41,344 nt of DNA from Burkholderia sp. H160 (lineage in GTDB: Bacteria; Pseudomonadota; Gammaproteobacteria; Burkholderiales; Burkholderiaceae), in contig ABYL01000059.1 of assembly GCA_000173575.1 (NCBI GenBank), positions 1 to 41,344 on the forward strand, read 5' to 3'. Below the pieces are notes generated by a model. It saw nothing but the letters and a program-made list of their open reading frames with translations. It was not told the origin of the DNA and did no database searches. Positions 24,885 to 33,977 of the stretch are shown piece after piece; positions within the stretch are counted from its first letter, which is position 1, and each line of letters starts with the position of its first letter. The position numbers were made by a program, and so were the translations under genes.

Positions 24885-25139
24885 TCAATCAGCCTGTTGA
24901 AAGAAGCGCCGGCCCGGCACATGGGAGGCCACGGCCTGGGCGATTTCGAGCGGAGTGCTTTCGGCGGGAACGACGCGACGGCTCGATTCGGGCACGTGCT
25001 TCATCGTCCATTCGACGAGCCGGTATGAACGGCCCCAAGGCGGTTGCAGCGGATCGGAAACCTTACAGGAGTGAATCTGGCGAGTCCATTCATGGCCGGG
25101 CATCGCACGCAGGTGTTCGACTACCATCTCTTCATCCAT
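24885..25139 (-). CDS. Small conserved hypothetical protein
   Basis: This 84-residue protein starts at ATG 25139 behind AGAGG. It is soluble and slightly basic, with a conserved-looking middle (SDPLQPPWGRSYRLVEWTMKHVPESSRRVVPAEST) and a helical end. I do not recognise a named family. Its SD and good codon use support it as a real gene. It converges on the isomerase with 16 bp between stops. Confidence 0.65.
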   Translation of the reverse strand: MDEEMVVEHLRAMPGHEWTRQIHSCKVSDPLQPPWGRSYRLVEWTMKHVPESSRRVVPAESTPLEIAQAVASHVPGRRFFQQAD

Positions 25140-25353
25140 GATTTACCTCTTTCTTCTCGTGCGCGTTACCGGTTTCAGCCGCGTTTTTTGCACCCTCAAG
25201 AAAAAACGCCGCCGATGTTCTGGCGGCTCAACAGGGGATTCGCGACATGGTTGCAGGGAACAATTAAGCGAACCTTAAGAAGCGCATCATTACGCAGACG
25301 AATCTCACGACATGTAAGCGAGTGCAAGAAATTGCAAGCGCGAGCCGACAAAA
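25140..25353. other. Intergenic region before the GGDEF gene
   Basis: This 214-bp region probably holds the promoters of the 84-residue protein and the GGDEF gene. A TGCAAG-aaat-TGCAAG direct repeat lies near 25323-25338, just before the GGDEF start. No further signal can be named. Confidence 0.3.
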
Positions 25354-26598
25354 GTGGGCACGAACACTCGCGTGGCGACCAGCACACCGCAATTCCGCCC
25401 TCAAGACCTCGGCGAATCGGCCGTTATCAGTAGAGTTGGGGCGTCGACCCCGCTACGCCTTCGGGCCTGCCTTGCAGATATCGTGACGAATCTCGCCCAA
25501 ACGCCGCTCTCCGAGCGCCTTCGCTCGCTCGTCGACACCGTGCAGCACAACGAGCGCACCATGCGCCGCTTCCAGAACGTCGAGTTGCGTTTGATCGGCG
25601 CGCAGGATTTCGCGTCGTTTCTCGATACCTTGTTCAGCCATCTGCCGCAGGAGTTTGCTCTCGCGAACGTGACGCTGTGGCTCGATGACCGCGCGCCGAT
25701 GCTGTTCGAACTGCTCGAGCCGCTTGCACTGCGCGCGCTCGATCACGCGCAGCTGAAGACCTCGCGCGAAGGCGGGGCAGTCGCGCAATCTCTATGCGGA
25801 GACAACCGGCCCTGGCTCGGCCGCCCCGGCGAACTCGATGACGACGCGCGCCGCGCGTTCTTCGGCGCCGCGCCGGCCTACGTGCCGGCCAGCGCGATCC
25901 TGCTGCCCCTGGCCGCGGGCACGAGCGTCAGCGGCTATCTATGCCTCGGCAGCGACGACCCCGCGCGCTTCGGCGCCGGCATGGCCACCGACATTCTCGA
26001 GCGCTTCTCGAGCATCGTCACCGCGAGTCTGGACAACGTCGCGCATCGCGAGCGTCTCAAGCAGCTCGGCATGACCGACTCGCTGACCGGCCTCGCGAAT
26101 CGCCGCTATTTCGACGAGCGCCTGCGCGAGGAGCTGATGCGCGCGGTCCGTTATCACGCGCCGGTCGCGTGTCTTTTCATCGATATCGACGGCTTCAAGC
26201 TCATCAACGATACCCACGGCCATCAGACCGGCGACCGCGCGCTCGCCGAGGTGGCGGCCTGCGTGCGGCAACAGGTTCGGCTTGGCGACACCGTCGCGCG
26301 GTATGGTGGCGAGGAGTTCGCCGCGCTGCTGCAAGGCGATCGCGCCGATGCGCTGACCGTCGCCGAGCGCGTGCGGTCCGCGGTCGAGAATCTCGACGTG
26401 CGCGACGAGCATGGCGAGCGCATTGCGTTGACCGTGTCGATCGGCGTGGCCGCGCGGGTGGTCAGCGGCACGTCAGCTGAGGCAATGTCGCTCGGTCAGG
26501 CGATGATGGACGAGGCCGATCGCGCGATGTATCTGGCCAAGCGCAATGGCCGCAATCGTATCGAGGCGCACGTCGATGCGGGCGATCAGCCGGGCTGA
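25354..26598 (+). CDS. Diguanylate cyclase (DUF484/GAF-like sensor plus GGDEF)
   Basis: This protein of up to 414 residues has a helical segment (about 60-85) followed by a GAF-like DUF484-type sensor (about 85-235) and a GGDEF domain (about 245-405). The active-site motif is GGEEF (318-322), an active variant. A product-inhibition I-site RLGD (309-312) is placed five residues before it. It should therefore make cyclic di-GMP and be feedback inhibited. No signal peptide or membrane helix is seen, so it is probably cytoplasmic. The GTG at 25354 has only a weak SD; a GTG at 25372 is an alternative. It converges on the transpeptidase gene. Confidence 0.92.
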   Translation: MGTNTRVATSTPQFRPQDLGESAVISRVGASTPLRLRACLADIVTNLAQTPLSERLRSLVDTVQHNERTMRRFQNVELRLIGAQDFASFLDTLFSHLPQEFALANVTLWLDDRAPMLFELLEPLALRALDHAQLKTSREGGAVAQSLCGDNRPWLGRPGELDDDARRAFFGAAPAYVPASAILLPLAAGTSVSGYLCLGSDDPARFGAGMATDILERFSSIVTASLDNVAHRERLKQLGMTDSLTGLANRRYFDERLREELMRAVRYHAPVACLFIDIDGFKLINDTHGHQTGDRALAEVAACVRQQVRLGDTVARYGGEEFAALLQGDRADALTVAERVRSAVENLDVRDEHGERIALTVSIGVAARVVSGTSAEAMSLGQAMMDEADRAMYLAKRNGRNRIEAHVDAGDQPG

Positions 26599-26615
26599 TC
26601 GCTCGCAACAGATCG

Positions 26616-28355
26616 TTACACTCCGGCCGCGTCTGGCGGCACCCCGAGCAGCTGCAACGCGCCAGCCGTCACGCCGCTGAACACCGGTCCGGCGACCGTG
26701 CCGCCATAGAATGCCTTGCCGGCCGGGTCGTCGATCATCACGGCGACGATCAGGCGCGGATCGCTGATCGGCGCCATGCCGACGAACAGTGCGCGGTAGC
26801 GGTTTTTCGCGTAGCGCGCGCCAATCTGCTTGCGCGCGGTGCCGGTCTTGCCGCCGACACGATAGCCCGCCACCGTCGCCGCGCGTCCGGTGCCGCCAAC
26901 GCCCGTGGCCATTTCGAGCATGTTGCGGATCGCTCGCGCGGTGCCGGGCGTTGTGACCGGCACGCTGCGATCGGCGAATGACGCGGGGTCGTCCGCATCG
27001 AGCGGCTCGCGCAGCAGGCTCACGCGCTGCATCGTGCCGTCGCCCGCATAGGCGGTGTAGACCTGCGCGATCTGCAGCAGCGATACCGACAGCCCGTAGC
27101 CATACGCCATCGTCGCCTGCTCGATCGGGCGCCAGCGCTTGTACGGCCGCAGCTTGCCGGCGGCCACGCCGGGGAAGGGCAGCTCGGGCTTCGCGCCGAG
27201 CCCATACTGCCGATACTTGGTCCAGATCGTCTCGGCCGGCAGGTTGAGCGCGAGCTTCGCGAGCGCGATATTGCTCGACTTCTGCACCGCCTCGGCGACC
27301 GTCATCGCGCCGTGATTCGACGTGTCGTGGATTACGGCGGGGCCGATCCGATACCAGCCGGGCGCGGTATCGATGATGCTTTGCGGCCGCACCTTGCCTT
27401 CGTCTATCGATAGCGCCACGACGAGCGGCTTGATCGTCGAGCCCGGTTCGAACGTGTCGATCACCGCGCGGTTGCGCAACTGGCGCCCGGAGAGGCGCGT
27501 GCGGTCGTTCGGATCGAAGCTCGGGTAATTCGCAAGCGCGAGGATCTCGCCGTTGCGCGCGTCGAGCACGACCACGCTGCCCGCTTCGGCATGGTGCTGC
27601 GCGACCGCGGCTTTGAGTTGCGTGTACGCGAGTTGCTGGATACGCCGGTCGATCGTCAGCTGGATCGTCGCGCCGTTGCGCGCGGGCACGAGCGGCCGCG
27701 TCTCCGAGATCACACGGCCGAGCCGGTCGCGGATCACTTCGCGCTGGCCGGGCACGCCTTGCAACCGCGCGTTGGCGGCGAGCTCGACGCCTTCCTGGCC
27801 GTTGTCCTCGATGTCGGTGAAGCCGACCACGTGCGCGGCCGACTCGCCCTCGGGATAAAAGCGTTTGGTGTCCGCGATCTGCGTGATACCGGCGAGCTCG
27901 AGGCGCGACAGATGCGCGGCGGTGTCGGCATCGACCTGGCGCTTGAGCAGCACGAAGCTGCGCTCACCGCTCAGGCGCCGGCGCAATTCCGCGAGCGGCA
28001 GATCGAGCAGCTTCGCGAGCGGCGCGACCGCGCTTTCGTCGATGAGCTTCGGCGAGGCCCAGATTTCGTAAGTCGCGAGGCTAACCGCAAGCATCGAACC
28101 ATTGCGATCGACGATCCGGCCGCGTGTCGCGTCGAGTTCGAGGACGCGCTTATAGCGCTTCTGCCCCTGGTCGACGTAGAACGCCTGATTCACGACCTGG
28201 ACCCAGAACGCGCGGACCGCGAGCGTCGCGAACGCGCCGAACACGATCAGCACGATGAACTTCGAGCGCCACGCGGGCAGGCGCGCGGCGAGCAGCGGGT
28301 TGTTCGCGGCCAAGGCGTACGGATCGTGCGAGGGCGGTTTTTTCTGGCGGATCAT
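26616..28355 (-). CDS. Class B penicillin-binding protein, FtsI-type paralog
   Basis: This 579-residue transpeptidase has a short cytoplasmic tail, one membrane helix (about 33-51) and a dimerisation domain with the RGRIVDRNG motif (78-86). Its transpeptidase domain carries S306-T-I-K309 (SxxK), S360-S-N362 (SxN) and K503-T-G505. It is an FtsI/PBP3-type peptidoglycan cross-linker, yet it stands outside any dcw cell-division cluster, with a GGDEF gene on one side and a chemoreceptor on the other. That makes it a likely second PBP3; such paralogs are known in Burkholderia and Salmonella. Beta-lactams would be expected to bind. The start at 28355 has no clear SD. Confidence 0.93.
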   Translation of the reverse strand: MIRQKKPPSHDPYALAANNPLLAARLPAWRSKFIVLIVFGAFATLAVRAFWVQVVNQAFYVDQGQKRYKRVLELDATRGRIVDRNGSMLAVSLATYEIWASPKLIDESAVAPLAKLLDLPLAELRRRLSGERSFVLLKRQVDADTAAHLSRLELAGITQIADTKRFYPEGESAAHVVGFTDIEDNGQEGVELAANARLQGVPGQREVIRDRLGRVISETRPLVPARNGATIQLTIDRRIQQLAYTQLKAAVAQHHAEAGSVVVLDARNGEILALANYPSFDPNDRTRLSGRQLRNRAVIDTFEPGSTIKPLVVALSIDEGKVRPQSIIDTAPGWYRIGPAVIHDTSNHGAMTVAEAVQKSSNIALAKLALNLPAETIWTKYRQYGLGAKPELPFPGVAAGKLRPYKRWRPIEQATMAYGYGLSVSLLQIAQVYTAYAGDGTMQRVSLLREPLDADDPASFADRSVPVTTPGTARAIRNMLEMATGVGGTGRAATVAGYRVGGKTGTARKQIGARYAKNRYRALFVGMAPISDPRLIVAVMIDDPAGKAFYGGTVAGPVFSGVTAGALQLLGVPPDAAGV

Positions 28356-28479
28356 GGGCGGCGTGCAGCGAACGTTGTGAACGGTCCGGACCTTCGATCA
28401 AACGAGGCCGCCAGCACCACGAGGCCAGGCAGGAAGGACCGATGCCGGGCTGATTGTAAATAAAACGTAATTTAAACGC

Positions 28480-28620
28480 GAGGATTGTGAAAGGCTTGGC
28501 GAGAACGAATCGCCGCGCGGACTTGCAAAATCCGCGCGGCTGTTTCGTTCGATTGATGCGTCGACTCCGACGCGGCGTGTTGAAGAGGCGCTCCGTGCCT
28601 GTGGAGCGCCTCCTTTTTTA
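28480..28620 (+). ncRNA. Candidate small RNA with three hairpins
   Basis: Between two minus-strand genes, the plus strand holds hairpins at 28512-28540 (10 pairs), 28558-28573 (6 pairs) and 28585-28612 (10 pairs), the last followed by a T-run ending at 28619. A T-run on this strand makes little sense as a terminator for either neighbour, both of which are on the other strand. An AT-rich stretch near 28450-28475 could be a promoter. It might instead be a plain intergenic hairpin array. Confidence 0.4.
28585..28619 (+). terminator. Plus-strand rho-independent terminator
   Basis: GAGGCGCTCC (28585-28594) pairs perfectly with GGAGCGCCTC (28603-28612) around an eight-base loop, then a run of six T. 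It points to a plus-strand transcript although no plus-strand gene ends here. Confidence 0.75.
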
Positions 28621-28650
28621 CGCACCCGTCGCGGGCGCGGTGCGGCAAGC

Positions 28651-30192
28651 TCAAGCCGGCAACGCGAAACTCGCAATCGCGTCGCGCAGCACGCCGACCT
28701 GGTCCTTCAGCGAATGCGCGGCGGCGGCGGCCTGTTCGACCAACGCCGCATTCTGCTGCGTGACCTGATCCATCTCGCCGACCGCGCGATTGACCTGCTC
28801 GATGCCTGCGCTCTGCTCGCGCGACGCGTGGCTGATTTCTTCGAGAATCTCGTTGACACGCCGCACCGACTGCACGATCTCGCCCATCGTCGCGCCCGCG
28901 TTGGCGACCAGCGACGCGCCGGTCTCGACCGTATCGGTCGAGGTTTCGATCAGCGCCTTGATCTCCTTGGCGGCCGTCGCCGAGCGCTGCGCGAGGCTGC
29001 GCACTTCGGACGCGACCACCGCGAAACCGCGGCCCTGTTCGCCGGCGCGGGCAGCTTCGACGGCGGCGTTCAGCGCGAGGATATTCGTCTGGAACGCGAT
29101 GCCGTCGATCACGCCGATGATGTCGCCGATCTGCCGCGAGCTCGCGGTGATCTCGCCCATCGTGCGCACCACGTCGTCGACCACGCGGCTGCCGCGCGTC
29201 GCGACGTTCGCGGCGTCGCCCGCGAGTTGCGCGGCGTGGGTTGCGCTGTCCGCGTTCTGCTTCACGTTGACCGTCATCTGATCCATGCTCGACGCGGTTT
29301 GTACGAGCGCCGCCGCCTGCTCCTCGGTGCGCTGCGACAGGTCGGTATTGCCCGCCGCGATTTCGTTCGCGCCGACGTTGATGTTTTCGGTGCCCTGACG
29401 CACGCGCGAGACCGTGTCGACGAGTCCGGCCTGCATGGTACGCAGCGCATGCAGCAGGCTGCCGTTGTCGTGCGGCTCGGTCGGCACCGGCGTCGCGAGA
29501 TTGCCTTGCGCCATCAGCCGCGCGTGCTTGACCGCCACTTCGAGATCGCCGCCGAGCGAGCGGCGGATGCTGCGCAGCACGACCAGCATGACGACCGTGG
29601 AGAGCGCACCGAGCGTCACCGTGATCGCGAGCCAGCGCAGCAGGTTGCGGTAGAACTCGCTTTGCACGTCGTCCATATACATGCCGGTCACGAGGTACCA
29701 GTCCCACGGCGCGAAGCGCATCGAGTAGCTGGTCTTCGCGACCGGCTGCTCACTGCCCGGCTTGGCCCACAGGTAATCGACGAAGCCGCCGCCGTCGTGA
29801 TTGCCCGCGTTGACGATATCGATGAACAGATGATTGCCCGCCGGATCGGTGAACTGCGCGAGGTTCTTGCCGATCAGTGCGGGCTTGATCGGATGCATCA
29901 GCATGACCGGCTGCGAGTCGTTGATCGACAGGTAGCCGTCCGTGCCGTAGCGGATCGCGCCAAGCGTCGCGAGCGCCTGCTTCTTCGCGTCGTCCTCGGA
30001 GAGCGCATGCTGCTGCGCGAGCGTGTAGTAGTGGCCGACGATGTGGTTCGCCTCGTCGATCAGCGAGCGCAATTGTTCGCGCCGGTCCGAGATCATCGAC
30101 GCGCGGTGTTGCCACGCGCCAAAACCGCCGATCAGGATCAGGCCGACCCACAGTACAGCGATCATTGACGCCAGTTTTCGGTTCAGAGTCAT
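28651..30192 (-). CDS. Methyl-accepting chemotaxis protein with Cache domain
   Basis: This chemoreceptor of about 513 residues has TM1 (about 8-28), a periplasmic single-Cache domain ([19 protein letters not shown], then [27 protein letters not shown] and [19 protein letters not shown]) and TM2 (about 190-212). A HAMP domain and a long signalling coiled coil follow, with the conserved tip [33 protein letters not shown]. The Cache domain suggests sensing of organic acids or similar small ligands. It lacks a C-terminal CheR/CheB pentapeptide. I chose ATG 30192 (MTLNRKL) over 30228 because MCPs commonly start like this; neither has a strong SD. It stands alone, with no che genes nearby. Confidence 0.93.
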   Translation of the reverse strand: MTLNRKLASMIAVLWVGLILIGGFGAWQHRASMISDRREQLRSLIDEANHIVGHYYTLAQQHALSEDDAKKQALATLGAIRYGTDGYLSINDSQPVMLMHPIKPALIGKNLAQFTDPAGNHLFIDIVNAGNHDGGGFVDYLWAKPGSEQPVAKTSYSMRFAPWDWYLVTGMYMDDVQSEFYRNLLRWLAITVTLGALSTVVMLVVLRSIRRSLGGDLEVAVKHARLMAQGNLATPVPTEPHDNGSLLHALRTMQAGLVDTVSRVRQGTENINVGANEIAAGNTDLSQRTEEQAAALVQTASSMDQMTVNVKQNADSATHAAQLAGDAANVATRGSRVVDDVVRTMGEITASSRQIGDIIGVIDGIAFQTNILALNAAVEAARAGEQGRGFAVVASEVRSLAQRSATAAKEIKALIETSTDTVETGASLVANAGATMGEIVQSVRRVNEILEEISHASREQSAGIEQVNRAVGEMDQVTQQNAALVEQAAAAAHSLKDQVGVLRDAIASFALPA

Positions 30193-30419
30193 AGCGATGG
30201 CAATAGGCTTTTGGCCAGTAGGGTCCATTGGATCGCGGTCGAGTGCCGCTCGCTGTGTTTACGGCGCGAAACGGCATTAATCGAGGCCGGGGAAACCCGT
30301 TGTTATGTATCGCTATTGATCTGATCTATACGCGGATTCTTGAATCCTTTAGCGGTACGGATAGGGGTGGCATATCCGCAGTTGCACGACGCGCTGAAGT
30401 CGCGCCGCTCGCGGCCCCC

Positions 30420-30572
30420 TCACACTGGATCCTTGTCCGGCGGCCCATCAGGCCGCTGCGGCTCCTCGACATGATGCCCCGGCGACGGCGGCACGAGCGG
30501 GTCGGCTTCCGGGTCGCGGTTGGGATCGGCATTCGGGTCGGGAATCGGGCTGGTGTGCATGTCGTAGCTCAT
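30420..30572 (-). CDS. 50-residue Pro/Asp-rich protein
   Basis: This short gene encodes MSYDMHTSPIPDPNADPNRD and on to PPDKDPV. It starts at ATG 30572 behind AAAGGTG with normal spacing. The sequence is very rich in Pro and Asp and probably disordered. I recall similar short Pro/Asp-rich proteins in Burkholderiaceae, without known function. It has no signal peptide, helix or Cys. Confidence 0.55.
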   Translation of the reverse strand: MSYDMHTSPIPDPNADPNRDPEADPLVPPSPGHHVEEPQRPDGPPDKDPV

Positions 30573-30700
30573 TGCGTCACCTTTGCGGTTGAAATGCGCG
30601 AGTCAGGCGTGGCCGGCTTTTACCGCCGATGCCCGCCGCCGCGTTGGTTATCCGTCTTCAAGCGTAGGCGTTCGCCGCGCTTCCTGCTCGCTCGTTTTTG

Positions 30701-31411
30701 CTACTTTCTCGCGCGTTTGCGGCCGACGCTCAGCTGCCAGTAGCGCTCGGTCGCGAATACATCGTCGTAATTGCCGGCCCCGAAAGCGCGCAACTGGCTC
30801 GCGTACGCGTTGACTGCTTCGCGCTTCAGATGCGTCTGGCGCTGCACGTCGATCGTGTTGTGGCCCGCGCTCGGCATGGCCGGCGTCGCGACGATGCCGC
30901 GCTGCACGAGATCGGCGAGCCGCGCCTGCACTGCGCCCGGCGTGAGCCGGTGAATCGCTTCCTCGTAGCAGAACCAGTTCAGATGCGTGAGCCGCGGCAG
31001 GATTTCGCAGCACGCTTCGAAGACCCGTGCGTGATCCTCGTGATACAGGCCGAGCGGCATCAGCAGCGTGTTCGCGGTCGTGCGGTAGATCGTTTCCTCC
31101 AGCGCGGCCGCCATCTGGCTGATCGACGGCGAATCGGCGTACTGGCTGTCGCGAAACGGCATGCGCAGCGGAATCGCGTCGAGCACTTCGAGCGCGCGGT
31201 TGTCTTCGATCGTGCGTTCGCGGATCGCTTCATGGGCGTTCGCGAAGCCCGCTTTTTCGTCCCACTCGGTGTGCATGTCGTGTTCCGGGGGCGCGGCGAA
31301 TACGGTGCAGACAGCGGCGTCGGGGTGGGCCGCCAGCAGCGCGCCGCAGCTGAAGACGGCGTCGTCGAAATGGGGCGAGACGATGAAAAGGCGTGGGCTG
31401 GTTTCGCTCAT
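30701..31411 (-). CDS. PIG-L family deacetylase
   Basis: This 236-residue enzyme carries the PIG-L zinc motif PHFDDAVFSCG (about 13-23) and a later His-rich block, YHEDHARVFEAC. Family members remove acetyl groups from N-acetylglucosamine derivatives, mycothiol or bacillithiol precursors, or antibiotic scaffolds. The ATG at 31411 was chosen because the fold starts there (RLFIVSPHFDDAV), although a frame is open further upstream. The SD is weak. It is divergent from the PHA operon, with no clear functional link. Confidence 0.88.
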   Translation of the reverse strand: MSETSPRLFIVSPHFDDAVFSCGALLAAHPDAAVCTVFAAPPEHDMHTEWDEKAGFANAHEAIRERTIEDNRALEVLDAIPLRMPFRDSQYADSPSISQMAAALEETIYRTTANTLLMPLGLYHEDHARVFEACCEILPRLTHLNWFCYEEAIHRLTPGAVQARLADLVQRGIVATPAMPSAGHNTIDVQRQTHLKREAVNAYASQLRAFGAGNYDDVFATERYWQLSVGRKRARK

Positions 31412-31788
31412 GGGCTTGCTTGCGGGCTGCGAGGCGAGTCGGGTGGGGCGTCGAGGCTGACCATTGCCGGGGTGCCGCACTCGAAAAAGCGTAGCGTCAC
31501 CTCAGCTTAGGCGCAATCGGCGCGGCTTGCGCGCGAAACTTGCAGCAGGCAAAGCGCGTGCCTGGGGTGATGAAACGCACGTTTTTTGTGTACTTCGCGA
31601 ATTCTCCGGCCACTTTCCGCCCGCATCCCTCCCGCGGCTCCCCCGTTCAGGGGATGGTCCCCCATCTGATCCGCGCCGATCATTCGTCGATCGGGAAGAC
31701 ACCGCGGGACGAGACTGTCAGCCGCGCAGCAATGAAGCCGTGTTTGCCCGCCATCCATCCATCCAGTTCAGGACTCAAGGAGATTCAG
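31412..31788. other. Divergent promoter region before the PHA operon
   Basis: This 377-bp gene-free region lies between the PIG-L gene and the acyl-CoA ligase. Near 31641-31666 it has overlapping inverted repeats (CCCC-GTTCA-GGGG and GATGG-TCCC-CCATC). GGGGATG at 31650 resembles the start of a MalT box, which is notable because a MalT-type regulator ends the cluster. No -35 and -10 boxes are clear. Confidence 0.4.
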
Positions 31789-33432
31789 ATGCGGGACAAC
31801 GCCACGGCCGCCGCGCCCTCGGCCTACGCCTATCCATTGCTGATCAAGCAACTGCTGCATACGCCGTTCGTTCAGGCGCCGGATCAGGAAATCGTGTATC
31901 GCGGACAGGTCCGCATGACTTATACGACGCTGCGCGAGCGCATTGCGCGGCTCGCCAATGGGCTCTCCTGGCTCGGTGCGCGGCACGGCACCACCGTCGC
32001 GGTGATGGACTGGGACAGCCACCGTTACCTCGAATGCTATTTCGCTGTGCCGATGATGGGTGCCGTGCTGCAAACGGTCAACGTGCGCCTGTCACCGGAC
32101 GAGATCGCTTACACGATCAACCACGCCGGCGCGGAGATCCTGTTCGTGCACACCGATTTTCTGCCGCTCGTCGAAGCGATCAAAAGCCGGCTTGAAACGG
32201 TGCGCACGTTCATCTGGATCGATGACGAGGACAGTGAAGTCGCTACGCACTCGATTCCATTCGCGGCGGAATACGAAGCGATGCTCGAAGAAAGTCCGGA
32301 CCACTATGAGTTTCCCGACTTCGACGAGAACACGCGTGCCACGACCTTTTACACGACCGGGACGACCGGCCTGCCCAAGGGCGTCTTCTTTTCGCATCGC
32401 CAACTGGTTCTGCACACGATCACCGGAATGGCGGCGTTGTCGAGCCCCGCATCCGGACAGCGCTTTCACCGCGGCGATGTCTATATGCCGCTCACGCCGA
32501 TGTTCCACGTGCACGCCTGGGGCATGCCGTACATCGCCACCGTACTCGGCGTGAAGCAGGTCTATCCGGGGCGCTATATGCCCGACCGGCTCGTGAAGCT
32601 CGTGCGCGACGAAGGCGTGACGTTCTCCCATTGCGTGAGCACGATTCTGCACATGATGCTCGGCTGCGAACATGCGCGCTCCGCCGACTTCAGCAAGTGG
32701 AAGATCGTGATCGGCGGCGGGGCGCTCACGCACGGGCTGGCGCGTGCCGCGCTCGAACGAGGCATCGATATTTTTGCGGGCTACGGTATGTCGGAAACGT
32801 GTCCCTTGCTGAGTCTCGCGCAGCTGCCGCCAGGCGCCGAGGCGCTCGACGCGCAAGAGCAGTTGCGCCTGCGCTGCACGACGGGACGGCCGGTCCCGCT
32901 CGTCGATCTGCGCATCGTCAATGAAAACATGGAGGAGGCGGCCCACGACGGCAGCGCGTGTGGAGAAATCGTCGTGCGCGCGCCTTGGCTGACGCAAGGC
33001 TATCTGAACAACCCCGAGGCTTCCGTGCAGCTGTGGAGCGGCGGCTACCTGCACACGCAGGACATCGCAACGCTCGACCCGAGCGGCAGCATCCAGATCA
33101 CGGACCGGCTGAAGGACGTGATCAAGTCGGGCGGCGAATGGATTTCGTCGCTGGAAATCGAGAGCCTGATCTCGCTGTACCCGGGCGTATCCGAAGTCGC
33201 GGTCATCGGCATCAGTGACGAGAAATGGGGCGAGCGGCCGGTCGCGCTGGTCGTGCTGGGCGAAGGCGTCGTGCTCAGCGAGGACGACATCAAGCGTCAC
33301 GTGTTGACATTCAGCGAGTCGGGACGGATCTCGAAGTATGCGGTGCCGCAGATCGTCAGGTTCATCGACTCGCTCGAAAAGACCAGCGTCGGCAAGCTGA
33401 ACAAGAAGTGGCTGCGCGCGCAGTTCGCCTGA
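31789..33432 (+). CDS. Fatty-acyl-CoA ligase, AlkK-like medium-chain type
   Basis: This 547-residue adenylate-forming enzyme has the P-loop YTTGTTGLPKG (188-198), the middle block GYGMSETCPLLS, the hinge DRLKDVIKSGGEWIS and the catalytic Lys536 in GKLNKKW. The size and sequence fit medium-chain ligases of the AlkK group, which make fatty-acyl-CoA or 3-hydroxyacyl-CoA. The ATG at 31789 follows AAGGAGATTCAG and opens the conserved sequence; an upstream frame without SD is ignored. It is the first gene of the PHA operon and would feed activated acids to PHA synthesis. It is 33 bp from the next gene. Confidence 0.9.
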   Translation: MRDNATAAAPSAYAYPLLIKQLLHTPFVQAPDQEIVYRGQVRMTYTTLRERIARLANGLSWLGARHGTTVAVMDWDSHRYLECYFAVPMMGAVLQTVNVRLSPDEIAYTINHAGAEILFVHTDFLPLVEAIKSRLETVRTFIWIDDEDSEVATHSIPFAAEYEAMLEESPDHYEFPDFDENTRATTFYTTGTTGLPKGVFFSHRQLVLHTITGMAALSSPASGQRFHRGDVYMPLTPMFHVHAWGMPYIATVLGVKQVYPGRYMPDRLVKLVRDEGVTFSHCVSTILHMMLGCEHARSADFSKWKIVIGGGALTHGLARAALERGIDIFAGYGMSETCPLLSLAQLPPGAEALDAQEQLRLRCTTGRPVPLVDLRIVNENMEEAAHDGSACGEIVVRAPWLTQGYLNNPEASVQLWSGGYLHTQDIATLDPSGSIQITDRLKDVIKSGGEWISSLEIESLISLYPGVSEVAVIGISDEKWGERPVALVVLGEGVVLSEDDIKRHVLTFSESGRISKYAVPQIVRFIDSLEKTSVGKLNKKWLRAQFA

Positions 33433-33465
33433 TACGTCACGAGCAACACGGAAGGAGCAGAAACG

Positions 33466-33930
33466 ATGAACAGCAAGGAATACAGCATGGCGGCGCTCGA
33501 GGACTTCGTCGGTCGCGAACTCGGTGTGTCGAACTGGATCGTCGTCGATCAGGCACGCATCGACGCGTTCGCGCAATGCACGGGCGACACGCAGTGGATT
33601 CACGTGGATGTCGAGCGCGCGAAACGCGCAAGCCCGTTCGGTGGAACCATTGCCCACGGCTATCTGACGCTGTCGCTGCTGGCGGCGCTCGCGATCGAGA
33701 TCGGTGTGATTCCGGGCGACGCGTCCGCGGGCCTCAATTACGGGCTCGACAAGGTGCGCTTCATGACGCCCGTCAAAGCCGGCGCACGTGTGCGAAACCG
33801 CGCGACCTTGCTGGCGGTGGACCGGAAGAGCGGCGGCAGGATCATCGTCAGGATGGCCAATGAGTTGCAGATCGACGGCGAGGACAAGCCGGCGCTGGTC
33901 GCCGAGACGCTGGCGATGCTGGTCGCGTGA
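33466..33930 (+). CDS. MaoC-family (R)-specific enoyl-CoA hydratase
   Basis: This 154-residue hot-dog protein has the hydratase-2 motif: catalytic Asp41 and His46 in TGDTQWIHVD, followed by SPFGGTIAHGYLTLSLL. It should turn trans-2-enoyl-CoA into (R)-3-hydroxyacyl-CoA, the PHA monomer, as PhaJ does; the size and the position next to phaC support this. The ATG at 33466 has GGAAGGAG upstream. It lies between the acyl-CoA ligase and phaC, with short gaps, so it is part of one operon. A role in fatty-acid breakdown unlinked to PHA is less likely. Confidence 0.9.
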   Translation: MNSKEYSMAALEDFVGRELGVSNWIVVDQARIDAFAQCTGDTQWIHVDVERAKRASPFGGTIAHGYLTLSLLAALAIEIGVIPGDASAGLNYGLDKVRFMTPVKAGARVRNRATLLAVDRKSGGRIIVRMANELQIDGEDKPALVAETLAMLVA

Positions 33931-33977
33931 GCGGACATGTTTGACAGGACTGAACAAGTCGTTTGAGGAACAGGAAA

